Below are positions 23,441 through 33,784 of a DNA stretch of 64,000 nucleotides, in pieces. The position numbers and the translations under genes are program-made. Numbering within the stretch: the first letter of the stretch is position 1; each line of letters begins with the position of its first letter. A model generated the notes under the pieces. It was not told where the DNA came from and ran no database searches. It saw only the letters and a program-made list of their open reading frames with translations. This DNA comes from Saxidomus purpurata (lineage: Eukaryota > Mollusca > Bivalvia > Venerida > Veneridae), in assembly GCA_022818135.1 (NCBI GenBank), contig JAFMSR010000019.1, positions 35,089,723 to 35,153,722 on the forward strand, read 5' to 3'.

Positions 23441-24279
23441 ATCTGGGCTTATTTGTAAAATAGACGGATATTTAATTTATTGGACCACATCGAGTGAGCA
23501 TGACACTAGACTGTTTCAGGTATTAGACAAACTACAAAATGTCTCTTATGTTTGAAGATATCTAGGTATCGTAATTCATATCTTTGAACGTCCATAACGT
23601 AAGAAACCGTATACGCGGGTAAAGACAGGTGTGGCCATCCATAAAAGCAATAGTTACTTTTGTCTGTATGAATTTAAAGGCTATGCCGCAAACTTCTGAA
23701 TGTTGAAAACTCGACGTCCGAGGCATATACTGACACTTTAAGACAACCTTGAAAATGACCTTGGACACATTTTTACCAGGTTGGAAAATTTTCATTTTAC
23801 CGGCGTTCGCGTACAGGCCCATGTGTGATTGTGTTTTGAGAACGCTTAAAATCGACTTCTCATTAGCAAAAAAAAAAAGAGAAGTCCATGCGCAGGTTAG
23901 TAGGCAGGGTGACCCCTGCGCGTGACCTCTGTAGGTAGGCAAATGGAAATTCTACTTTCATTTTACAGCTCAGTCTGTTTGCTGACGTATACAACACGTG
24001 CAGTTAACCGAAAGTAGCATAACGTGATGTTAAGTGTGTACAAAAACACAATCCTGTATCTCGAGTGTGTAACAAAATATGTCGGCTGTGCAAAGGATAT
24101 AGGCAAATTTTCATCAAACTTGACTAGGTATTCACAGCTATTACGGGAGTTACTCAAATGCAAGCACGCATGAATATGGGGCCTGCACAGCCTTTCACCG
24201 TATTAAGACAGAACTTAGTTCACCAAGGGTATTAAAGTTAGTTCAGTATAATTAAAACATAGAAACGCTTGTCTTCATA
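23441..24279. other. unclassified; one 126-codon minus-strand ORF
   Basis: The minus-strand ORF at 23562-23942 is long for this AT-rich region and has a mixed composition (segments KTQSHMGLYANAGKMKIFQP and KVVLKCQYMPRTSS), but there is no recognisable domain and no splice context. It may be a piece of a repeat or an old gene. Confidence 0.25.
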
Positions 24280-25272
24280 TGGACTGGGAACAGTGATAAG
24301 GCAAAAGCACGTACGAATGTGGAAACCAGTTGCTTATGCCCCACTAAAACGTTGCAATTTTTATTATAGGCATGAAATTCAAATAGATCTTTTCGGGATT
24401 ACCTCCAATAATTCAAAGATTTAGTTTCATTTCACAATTAAAGCAAGTAAAGATCTTGTATTTGCAGATTGTTTTTCTAGGGCACCAATTAGAAGTAAAT
24501 CTCAATAGGACATCTATTTAAGGGTACTGATGCCTTTGTATATCAAATAAACAAGGGTTTACCAGCATCAAATAACAGGCTGTAATAGATCAAGACGCAT
24601 TACTCCGGAATAAAGTTTGCAAATATCTATAGACCTATTGTTCCGAAGGATGGCCGGTAAAATCAGCACTTCCGGAAAAATTAAAACCATATTGGCAGTA
24701 CAGTCAATGAAAATATCGTACTCAAAGGTACCAAGTTAATTATCTCAGAATCCTTACAAAATGATAACCTTGACAAAATACACGAAAATCACCAGGGGAC
24801 AGGTAAATGCGGTATAGTCAGGCTAATGGGAAGGCATACTGAACAACCCCATCAGAGTACTACTCATGGGTAGAAAGTCCCATAAATCCCGAGAAGTTAC
24901 AACCTGAATGGCCAAACATAGTCAAGGAACTTCTGACGAACAGTCGCTAAAACAAAGACAAACCAAGCATTACAAGTAACGTCATCGCGCGCGAAATCTA
25001 CCTAAGCTCCGAGATGTGGATAGTATATCGATAAAAGATTGTGACACGGTCATTTCCGAACAACATGAACATCCGCGCTCTTTTCATGTACACACAAAGC
25101 AATAATCAATGTATACAAGAGGAACATTCGAATAAGATAAGTGAACATTACACAACCAGGTCAGGTCGAGTTTCTAAACCTCCTGATAGAAACTTGGTCA
25201 GGTTAAAGTGTGGTGATAATTACTTGCAAGGCATCAGTGCTAAACATTATCAACATGTAAAGAATGTGTAGT
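24280..25272 (+). pseudogene. decayed Gypsy-type (LTR retrotransposon) pol relic
   Basis: Pieces appear in the correct pol order but in shifting frames with stops. RNase H: VWKPVAYA near 24320 and LVFADCFSRAPIRSK near 24457-24500. Linker: LKPYWQY near 24684. Integrase zinc-binding region: NDNLDKIHENHQGTGKC near 24762-24812. Integrase C-terminal part: SPINPEKLQPEW near 24878-24914, then ARNLPKLRDVDSISIKDCDT. The tail of the polyprotein: TRSGRVSKPPDR near 25159-25194. The catalytic integrase core between the zinc finger and the C-terminal part is absent, so an internal deletion has removed it. No LTRs were identified. Confidence 0.8.
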
Positions 25273-26229
25273 ATTAGCATGGAAATTTCAGGCTAAAATG
25301 ATAAGCCATCTGTTTCCCAGCTATTGTTCATTGTGTACTAGGCTAGCATACAGGCAACATCTCTATGTAGTTGGGTTAATAAATAGATACAATATATACA
25401 TGTATTCCTCACTTTATAGCCCCTAACATGACAGATCTCTTTAACGTATTACATCAAGATGATCTTATAGTGTCGCAGTATTTAGATCTTGAAGACGGAA
25501 GTGAGGAAACACTTACGTCAAGTATTAGATCCGTCTGACAAAATTATGGCTAACAGTAAATGTGATCAAATGAAATGGAAAAGTGAAGATACTAATCAAA
25601 TTTCCTTTCCGCTTTGGTGATCAATATCTTTGAAAAATGATGCCATGATATCGTTTTATTTCTCTTTAAAGTTTAATAGTTTTTATGCTCTTGTTTTACA
25701 AGTTCGGAAGACAGCGAACTATGTAGACTAAACTGCTTAATTTACTTTGTCAACACTTTTTTAGACTGCTGCAATCTGGGACGGCGGTAACGGGCTTATT
25801 TCTGTAAAATACATTGTTACACCTGACTCCTCTTGATACAATTTCTGCAGTCAAGCAGGGGTCATGACCACCTGACTGAATCCGAATGGTCCAAAGCATA
25901 TTTATGCGGATTTTCTAAAAACAAAATTACGTGAATTACTTAAAAATGTAACCGATGACTTATGAGGAGAATTCAGATTGATAGTATATGCCTAACAAAG
26001 ATTATGTTGTGAACGTCTACACAAGTAGACAATACAAATCTCTTTTTGTTAATCTTCCCTCAACCAAATTTTCTCGAATGATACGTCAAACATCCCTGTC
26101 GAAAAGCGTTGAAATTTTTCCTAAATCTATATATAGAAAACATAATCAATTTCTCCTTAAAAGCCGAGTGGTTTAAGCGGAGGTGTCGTCTATGACGAAT
26201 ACATGAGGCTCGAAACTTTCTTATAAAAT
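25273..26229. repeat. first copy of a diverged segmental duplication
   Basis: The part from about 25490 is repeated, with many changes, at 28.56-30.16 kb. Shared runs include ggtaacnggcttatttctg (25786 and 29697), gaccacctgactgaatccg against gaccatatgactggatccg, and gtaaccgatgacttat (25948 and 29891). A tRNA-Leu/Ser-like A box (gccgagtggtttaagc) sits near 26163. No exon seen. Confidence 0.65.
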
Positions 26230-26416
26230 AGTTCAATGTCACACCCAGTGTTTAACGTCTTGTACATACATGTAGATAGCGTTTTACAAAAAAGGACCAC
26301 AATTGTCAGTAATGCGTGACGTATCAAATAGTAGTATGATGCACTACAGTACCGGTATACACGTTTGCACTGTGCATTTAAGATATGATTAAGTCCTGTC
26401 TTTTACAAAATGTACA

Positions 26417-26510
26417 AAAAAACAAAAATAATATCAAACAGGGAATGCCACGTACCAAAAACGCAGCCTCCCCAAAACGAGCCCCACAGCACCCAGAAGT
26501 GCACACCACC

Positions 26511-26548
<38 letters not shown>

Positions 26549-26667
26549 CACACGACACACACACACACAGTCATGCACACACACACATATACACTACCAA
26601 CACACACTAGCATACAAAGCAAACACACGAGGACAAAACGAACAATTAAAGGAACACAGTGGGGCAC
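26417..26667. mobile_element. CA-repeat retroposon insertion
   Basis: Present in duplication unit 1 and absent from unit 2, where the empty site reads tgtacaaacctttta. The insert starts with an A-rich stretch, has gggaatgccacgtaccaaaa and gcagcctccccaaaacgagc, then a long (CA)n run, and is bounded on both sides by caaa, a probable short target-site duplication. Related copies are at 42486-42537 and 42786-42931. No coding capacity; the family is not recognised. Confidence 0.8.
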
Positions 26668-26671
26668 AAAC

Positions 26672-26737
26672 CTTTTATTTTTAACCTCAACTTTTCTCGC
26701 TGTCCCATCCTAAGTAATGCCTTTTCCTCTTCTGTAT
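26672..26737 (-). CDS. 22-codon phase 1-1 exon cassette, copy 1
   Basis: Acceptor tttccag and donor AAAAG|gtttgt bound 66 bases encoding, after a split G-codon, DTEEEKALLRMGQREKLRLK and IK. The frame is open and both junctions are phase 1, so the cassette can be added or skipped without shifting frame. It is strongly charged and probably an extended helix. It is identical in protein to copy 2 and related to copy 3. A retroposon has inserted a few bases beyond the donor. The parent gene is inferred to be the minus-strand Roc-COR-Death/Ig locus. Confidence 0.6.
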
Positions 26738-27300
26738 CTGGAAAACATGCAAATACAGGAAAATGGTATTTAACTAAGTACAGAATAAATGGTATAAGAA
26801 CAAAATAAATGGTTACGCGAAGGTTATCTTTGACAAAAATGCGTACTGCTTTTTGTGTATTCAGATTTTTTATCGTTCAGTACTCTTATTTAAAGAAAAT
26901 AAAATTTAAGCAAAATGTTCAGATATTAAATCTGATGCAAGAAAGACAACGGGATTTAAGAAGAGAATCTCAAATATTATTTTGTCGAGGGATGTTGAAA
27001 TTCTAACAAATGTTTTTCCCTAAATATGTAGATGAAATATCAGAAAAGTATACATATGGATTATTTTCAATTTCTCCAAAACTGTTCGAGTATTCTGATA
27101 TCTTACTTATTTACAAGCCAATTCCCTGTGAAATAATGCATTCAACATGTATTTACGGAATTCTATAATTTGGCGTATCTCAAGCAATGCAACACTTCGG
27201 TGAGAACCGCTTGTTATATTTCATACAGATAGTGTGTATACGGATGTTTTGACTTACCGTTTAGTCAATTGTACCAACAAGATCTGTCACAAGGAAGTGA

Positions 27301-27699
27301 AACATGCCCCGCACCCTCCAAAATGACAGCTCATATTGGAAATAGCTACACTTATGTCAATGCATTGAAACAACAATGATATTCCTTGTCCTCATATGTA
27401 ATTTCAAATATTGAAGGAGTATCTTCTAAAACAAACTGAAAGTAAAGTAATGGTGGTAACTCTATAATCAATGTGTCACTTTCTTGTGACAGCTCTTGTT
27501 GGTACAATTGACTCAAAGGTAATCAATGTAACTAGAACAATAAGCCTAACACACTGCAATTCATCGCATTGTCGTCTGTTAGAATATGAAGTATCAGTTG
27601 ATTCCCGTAAATACTTATCAAGTTATGATCTACACATAAAAGTACATTTTTTGTAACTAAGAGCATAAACTACAAAATTAATAATGTTAGAATTATGGT
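27301..27699. other. intron-like sequence 3' of the broken Ig exon
   Basis: Related in patches to 44160-44300 (for example, tttcaacgcattg against tgtcaatgcattg, each near an aataatcgg-poor AT block). No exon. Confidence 0.35.
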
Positions 27700-27776
27700 T
27701 CAACAATGAGTGATCCTTCCTATTTTTGTCCTTCTGCAATGACACAATATTTCCCTTCGTCTCTGTCACAAAGTAC
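27700..27776 (-). pseudogene. broken partial copy of the Ig-domain exon
   Basis: Read on the minus strand it gives LCDRDEGKYCVIAEGQK, a stop (TAG at 27722-27720), then EGSLIVE, matching the last third of the intact Ig exon at 44703-44975 (VCDRDEGKYRVIAEGKQ then EGSLIVE). The donor after GTTGAA is lost (C replaces G). Upstream the match ends abruptly at the junction with duplication unit 2, so the rest of the Ig fold is missing. Confidence 0.85.
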
Positions 27777-27778
27777 TT

Positions 27779-28562
27779 AGATAGCGTTTTACAAAAAAGG
27801 ACCACAATTGTCAGTAATGCGTGACGTATCAAATAGTAGTACGATGCACTACAGTACCGGTATACACGTTTGCACTGTGCATTTAAGTTATGATTAAGTC
27901 CTGTCTTTTACAAAATGTACAAACCTTTTATTTTTAACCTCAACTTTTCTCGCTGTCCCATCCTAAGTAATGCCTTTTCCTCTTCTGTATCTGGAAAACA
28001 TGCAAATACAGGAAAATGGTATTTAACTTAGTACAGAATAAATGGTATAAGAACAAAATAAATGGTTACGCGAAGGTTATCTTTGACAAAAATGCGTACT
28101 GCTTTTTGTGTATTCAGATTCCTTATCTTTCAGTACTATATTTAAAGAAAATAAAATTTAAGCAAAATGTTCAGATATTAAATCTGATGCAAGAAAGACA
28201 ACGGGATTTAAGAAGAAAGTCTTAAATATTATCTTGTCGAGGAATGTTGAAATTCTAACAAATGTTTTTCCCTAAATATGTAGATGAAATATCAGAAAAA
28301 GTATACATATGGATTATTTTCAATTTCTCCAAAACTGTTCGAGTATTCTGATATCTTACTTATTTACAAGCCAATTCCCTGTGAAATAATGCATTCATCG
28401 TGTATTTACAGAATTCTATAATTTTGCGTATCTCAAGCAATGCAACACTTCGGTGAGAACCGCTTTGTGGTTATGCATGGTTGTTATATTTCATACAGAT
28501 ATTGTGTAAACGGATGTTTTGACATACCGTTAAGTCAGTTGTACCAACAAGATCTGTCACAA
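27779..28562 (-). repeat. segmental duplication, unit 2
   Basis: Tandem copy of unit 1 lacking the CA-repeat insertion. It abuts the broken Ig exon directly at ttagatagcgtttta, marking a duplication or deletion junction. Confidence 0.85.
27925..27990 (-). CDS. 22-codon phase 1-1 exon cassette, copy 2
   Basis: Same 66-base cassette as copy 1, with acceptor tttccag and donor AAAAG|gtttgtac intact and no insertion. The encoded peptide is identical to copy 1 (DTEEEKALLRMGQREKLRLK then IK), which fits a recent duplication. Confidence 0.6.
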
Positions 28563-30357
28563 TATCTTTATGAAGTTTAGTCGATAAATAAATGTGATAT
28601 ATACAGGTGTTAGATCGGTTTGACAAAACTTCGGCTAGCAGTAATCAAGTCAAATGCAAAATTGAAGTTACTAATTAAAGTGATTTTCAGGTTTAAGTGA
28701 TCATGATTTCTTTTCATCTTTAAATAAATGATGCAATTTTTTGGTTTTGCTTTCTTCTGCAACGGTTAAACGGTTTCATGATCTTTTTTTACAAATTCGG
28801 AAGACACCAAACTCTGCCGACTAGACTGCTTACACCAAATCTGGGACAGACAAAAATTGGTTTCGAGTTAAAGTGGAAGAAAGTAATGCTGTTGTTTAGA
28901 AATGTACAAATTTCATGTCCTTTTTTATTTACAATACCTACATGTAAAACTGTTCATTTAGAAAATTGAAACTTTTCTGTTTATAATTATTTTGTAAGAT
29001 TTTGAAGGGTTTTGGCACAAAGTTTTAGGTTAAATAGGTACACTTCTGTTTGTTTGAAATATCTTCTTGTTTTAAGTCTGACCTTTTCAGGGTTTGGAAG
29101 TTGTGGTTTTTCACTGAATTTTGGAAGCTTGTCTGTGATATGTTATATATCAAACATACTTTTATGGTGATATCATATATAACGGGCACACGTTTTTTTA
29201 AAAACAAAACTGTTTCGAGAGTATTACAGGACAAAAAGAAATGCCTCTGCACCATGTGATAATTATCTACTGAGACTAATTATGTTCATCACACTGAATG
29301 AACTTATTTCGTTTGAGTCACCGGTGCAATCGGTACAATATGTTTAGAGATGACAAAGTTATTTTGATAAAAATAGTAAAATAGACAGCATTTAATTTTA
29401 GTACTAGTAAAGGTTTAACTCAAAAGAAGGGATGGCTGTAATGATCTATAATGTCAGTCATAGATAAAATAACTCCGCCTCCACTAGATGCAGTATAGAA
29501 TTGTACTAGTATGTATGTAGTATTATTGTCTGTTACAGGTCGGATCTCTATGAGTAAACATGCTTATATCTGATTAAATGAAATAGTCAGTGTTGTTTTA
29601 TCCATCCCTTAAACGTAAGTGTCATCCAGATACATTCAGTAACAAACAGTGTCACCCGGTCTTAGATGATCACTTTCTTAAACACGGAAGTTGGTGGTAA
29701 CAGGCTTATTTCTGAAAAATTCATTGTTAGCCCTGAATCATATTGATAAAATTTCTGCAATCAAAAAGAGGTCATGACCATATGACTGGATCCGTAGTGT
29801 TCTCTAGTCATTTGTTGGACAATTTAAATGGACCAAAGCATATCTAAACGGATTTACTAAAACAATACTTGAGTGCATTATTTGACAATGTAACCGATGA
29901 CTTATAAGGAGGAACTTAAGGTTGGCTTATTTGCATTCATGGAATCCTCCCTCAACCAAATATTCTCGAATGAAATGTCAAACATCCCTGTCACAAAACA
30001 TTTAAATTTTTCTTACATTTCTATATAGAAAACACAATCAATTTCTGTTTTAAAACCAAGTTAATTTAGAGGCGGTGTTGTTCAAGCGAAAGGTCGATGA
30101 CGAACACATGATGCTCATAATAACTTTCGTATAAGATAATCAATGTCACATTCCGTGTTAAACGTCTTGTACATAGGTATCGTTTTACAAAAAAGGCCAC
30201 AAACATGCAACAACCTGTCAAACCTTTGAAGTTGCACAAATATAGTTTTCGGGAAACGAAGTGCAGAAATAGTAGAAGGACGCACTTAAGATTATATTTC
30301 TTAACTTTAAAGTTTCATATTTTTTTCAAATATTTTATGGTAAAGTATATTACAAAC
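28563..30357. repeat. second copy of the 25.5-26.2 kb duplicated block, interrupted
   Basis: Begins with sequence related to 25490-25740 (gttagatcggtttgacaaa, then a match to 25560-25700), is interrupted by about 700 bases with no counterpart (near 28970-29680), and resumes with the 25780-26280 homology. Short ORFs on both strands have no domain. Confidence 0.55.
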
Positions 30358-30429
30358 CTGTTTTTGATTTCGACTTCAACTGCATTCTAAGCTGTGCCAT
30401 TCTAAGCAATGCCTTTTCCTCTTCTGTAT
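30358..30429 (-). CDS. 24-codon phase 1-1 exon cassette, copy 3
   Basis: Acceptor acgtttccag and donor AACAG|gtttgt bound 72 bases encoding DTEEEKALLRMAQLRMQL and then KSKSKT after the split codon. It shares its first 11 residues with copies 1 and 2 and diverges after RM. Conservation of frame and splice sites against diverged flanks suggests selection on the coding part. The parent gene is inferred as for copy 1. Confidence 0.6.
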
Positions 30430-31593
30430 CTGGAAACGTACAGAATACAAGTGATAAATGATTACTCGAAGATTTTCTTTGAAAACATTGCGTACTTCTT
30501 TTCATGTGCATGATTAAAAAAACATATCTTTCAGTACTGTTACGATCTATATTTTGCATTTTTTGATGTTGCATAATATTGCATACATGCATATAATGGA
30601 TGCTTTTATTCTAAAATACAGTACAGCATATTTAGTATCAAAATGATGGTTGCAATATTTAGATATGAAAATAGTACTTTAATTTGTTTAATTAGAATGA
30701 TATCGACGTTTCTGTTATTCTTAGATTTTTCTAAAAGAATCATTCTCCCTTCATTTCTTAATTTAATTTAGTGTTAAATCTCTGTCAGTAAGTAATATTC
30801 TCACCATTTCGTGACATTCCTTAATCTGCCAGTAAGTAATATTCTCACCATTGAGTGAGACTTCCCTCTTAGTGTGCTAAGTGTGGTAACATTCTGTTTA
30901 CCTTTAAGGGTAAGGGATAATCCGTAAGATTATCACTAAACAAAATGGCTTTTATTCTTTTGATTTTCAATGTTGTATTTTTAGCAGTAGCCTTTGGAAA
31001 GAGCTTGGACATAAAACCCCAGTTTCTCCCAGCAAAGTTACATTCTATGGCTGGAAGTTAATAAAGAAACTGTAAAACTGTTATAAAGAGGATATTTGTT
31101 TGTTTCAGTGAAATATCGATTTTATTTCACAAGTGAACACCAAATATTGATATTTTCACGAGTGTCATTTCTTTGGTGTTCACGAATTCACAATATTTTT
31201 TTTACTTTATGTTTTTTGGCAAAATATTCAGGAAAATTTAGAATTGTAGTATTTCTAATTCCCCATGGAGAACCCCATTATGATTACTACCATTATTACT
31301 GAAACAAAAATAGTTTAAGATATTTTGATTATTTCAGATAAAAATATTTCAGCAGTCATATGTAATTCTATCATACAATTAAAACAGAGCATCAATGAAT
31401 TAGATATAGGCCTAAATAGAAACATTTTCTAAATTAAGTAAGTCTGCACCTCGTCACACCATGATTCGTGGAGTAATACTCAATCAGCTGTTTATTCATT
31501 AAACAATTGGCTGACCTAAGTGCAAAATTTGTCACAATTTACTGCATTTGCGAATAATAAACGAATGTAGAGGTAGTTTTTCATTTTTTATAG
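30430..31593. other. intergenic or intronic, small direct repeats
   Basis: cagtaagtaatattctcacc occurs twice (about 30786 and 30830). Near 31045-31085, ctggaagttaataaagaaa and the bases around it are shared with 41838-41870. No PARP exon was identified here. Confidence 0.4.
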
Positions 31594-31711
31594 GTGAAAC
31601 ACATGTTTCAGACCATGAAAATACAAGTACCAACTTCACTCACGATATACACAACAAAACGCTGCTCTTCCATGCCTCAAAAGTAAACAACATTGTCGGA
31701 ATTTTGTCACG
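31594..31711 (+). CDS. PARP4: PARP4-type ADP-ribosyltransferase, exon with the catalytic His
   Basis: PARP4 (vault PARP) transfers ADP-ribose from NAD+ to proteins and is part of vault particles in vertebrates (known). This exon has an acceptor (tttttatag) and a consensus donor (CACG|gtaagg). It encodes GETHVSDHENTSTNFTHDIH, then NKTLLFHASKVNNIVGILS; the LFHASK histidine is the first residue of the H-Y-E NAD+-binding triad. Its phase (two bases carried over) matches the next exon at 32125. Upstream BRCT and helical-regulatory exons expected for PARP4 were not found between 20 and 31.6 kb on this strand. Confidence 0.85.
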
Positions 31712-32124
31712 GTAAGGTTTTAATAAAACTAAATTCTTTTCAACTTTGCCACACCTCATCAGACTGGCTCTTGAATTTTCCGCGAGAGCATGTTTCTGTT
31801 ACTTCAGAGATTCAAACTTAAGACTCGCAGGGACAGTCAGTTGGAGCGGGAAAATGTAGACCAGGCTGCAATCATAAAGTGACTGTATGACATGTACATC
31901 TTACCAGAAGAATCAAGCTAACTCTTATCAAGTTTAAAGCAGACATTTCTTGTTTTGTTAACAATAAAATCAGTGGTACTGCCCAAAATTGACAGAACTA
32001 CAAATTCAAAGAAAAGATTAGTCATCAAGTATTAGTGAAGAGTTATATTGTTTATGGAAGTTAAAAGACTTGAGCAGTTTTCAACTAATAGTGATGTATT
32101 TTGGCTTTGTTCTGGTTATTACAG

Positions 32125-32223
32125 AGGGTTATTGATGCCTAGAGTTGTTGTTGATGACCATGGTGGTACAAGGTCTGATCCTGGTATGTTGGGTGCAGGA
32201 ATATATTTTGCAGATGCAGCAAG
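32125..32223 (+). CDS. PARP4: PARP4-type ADP-ribosyltransferase, exon with the catalytic Tyr
   Basis: Follows acceptor ggttattacag; completes Arg from the previous exon, then GLLMPRVVVDDHGG, TRSDPGMLGAGIYFADAA. The GIYF tyrosine is the second triad residue; the LGAGIYFAD motif and the spacing to LSRGLLMPRVVV match animal PARP4. The donor is AAG|gttt, a usable but non-canonical fourth-to-sixth position. The split AG+C codon makes Ser, giving the conserved ADAAS(T)S run. Confidence 0.88.
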
Positions 32224-32383
32224 GTTTGTTTTTAACATTTTTAAACATTATGACTAAAATCTCTCGTGATGTTATGCCTTTATATATTTGAAGCAAGTTT
32301 AAAAAATTTGGATATTTGGTTCAGAATAATTATGAGATTCTTCATTCATACAGAATTTCAGCCTGATCTTCCCTGTATCACAA

Positions 32384-32573
32384 TACAGTAAACTCCATAT
32401 ATATAACAACTCTGCATATAGCAAAATTTTGGATATAAGGAACACATTTACTTGGCCCAATTTTATTTACTCTTTATTTAATATGAAAATGCTATATGGA
32501 TATAACATACTCTGGATATAAGGAACAAATTTGTATAGTGCTAAGGAGTTCGTTATATAAGGAGTTTATTGTA
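32384..32573. mobile_element. ~190-bp MITE with TACAGTAAACTCC inverted ends
   Basis: Left end tacagtaaactcc, right end ggagtttattgta, with internal ttatataaggagt and ggatataaggaac words. TA at both ends could be the target duplication, as in Tc1/mariner/pogo-type MITEs. It sits in a PARP4 intron. A truncated relative is at 55.16-55.28 kb, and a faint one near 34.14 kb. Confidence 0.75.
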
Positions 32574-33066
32574 GTTGTATTCTGTATACAGAAGTTTAAG
32601 TTTTGAAGAAAGGTAAATAAAATTTGAGGTCTGTGTGTTTCTTTCTGCATATTGAGAAAAGGACAAGCAGATGTGTAAATATACTTGTCTACAAATTGCC
32701 CTACGACCTACCGTAATTATTACTGTCCGACGGAGTAAGTCGACCTGAACATTTAAAAAAACAAGTCTTTGCAGTCAGTGATCTATTGCAGGTCTGCTTG
32801 ACACTGAGTAAGTCATTGAAAGGCTTGAACCCACAGGGTTAGGGGATTCCTATCCGTTTGCTCAATTCATTCTCTATATGGTTATGCCATTGCTTGCAGA
32901 CTTGCAGTGGTTTGTTTCTTTTCTTGTTAGAATCTGTTAGACAATTAAATACAAATATTCCTTTACATATGTCTTGGTGAAGTCAGTAAACATATTTTGT
33001 GAAATACTAATTTTTTGTAAATGGGTATCATAACTCAGTACACTTATTTGAAACATATCTTTACAG

Positions 33067-33250
33067 CACAAGTGTTGGATACTCTTCACCAAGTAAAAGG
33101 AAGGGAACAAGGTTTATGCTTGTTAGTGAGGTTGCCCTAGGCAACTGTAAGGACATGTATAAAAAGGATTTGACCTTGACCTCAGCACCTAAAGGTTTCC
33201 ATAGTGTCCATGGTGTTAAAGCATCTGGGGAAATGCCGTCTGCTTTTAAG
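33067..33250 (+). CDS. PARP4: PARP4-type ADP-ribosyltransferase, third exon
   Basis: Acceptor tctttacag, donor TTTAAG|gtaagg. Encodes TSVGYSSPSKRKGTRFMLV, SEVALGNCKDMYKKDLTLTS and APKGFHSVHGVKASGEMPSA. The VALGNCKDMYKKD and FHSVHGV motifs are PARP4-like, where the family has VALGKCMDL..KDF and YDSVHGV. Exon length keeps the frame with both neighbours. Confidence 0.9.
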
Positions 33251-33784
33251 GTAAGGTTTTATCACATGGTTGAAAAGTAAAATGTTTGCCTCGAAAGATT
33301 TAAGCTGCTTTTGTTGAGTCTTTCTGTACTGTACATGGGTTATATTTGCAGTGATTTAATTTTTGATATTTTCACAAACTTCCCACCTTGTTAATTTAAA
33401 ACCCCCGTAAAAGATTAATTTCACATAGATTTACTATTTAGGAAGTCTCCTTTTGCGAATTTAAAATCATCGAATAAGTCTGTCTGCTCACAAGTCACGA
33501 AATTTTGTCACACAAAAATTACAGTATCATTTCTGTGAAACAGACAGGAAACTCTGCTGCTAATGGAAATTTCAACATTTTGAGACTTGCCTGTGCAGGA
33601 TACTTTTCCCATAATAAAGATTTTCACCAAAATGAATGAATACTTGAAAATTTGTTTTTAGATAAAAGCTTTTAGAAAATGTTGTATGTATAAATAATCA
33701 GCCTATTATTAGTGGAAGATTTGTTTTCATTTTTCATCAAAGAAAAATGAGCTTAATTTATTGATCATAATGCATTTTCTACAG

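Larger units (their letters stand above)
26230..27300 (-). repeat. segmental duplication, unit 1
   Basis: Nearly the same as 27779-28562: the runs agcgttttacaaaaaagg, agtaccggtatacacg, tcagtaatgcgtgacgtatc, ggttacgcgaaggtt and acttcggtgagaaccgc occur in the same order in both. A third, more diverged copy lies at about 30120-30660. Unit 1 carries one extra insertion (see 26417-26667). Parts of the same intron sequence recur at 43.92-44.16 kb, next to the intact Ig exon. Confidence 0.85.

Noticed and set aside
26150..26215. tRNA-Leu/Ser gene (gccgagtggtttaagc)
   Set aside because: Only the A box is recognisable; no B box at the right distance and no pairing acceptor.
26378..26684. Long Thr/His/Cys/Val-rich ORFs on both strands
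   Set aside because: Products of the (CA)n/(TG)n run. The same applies to 42714-43066.
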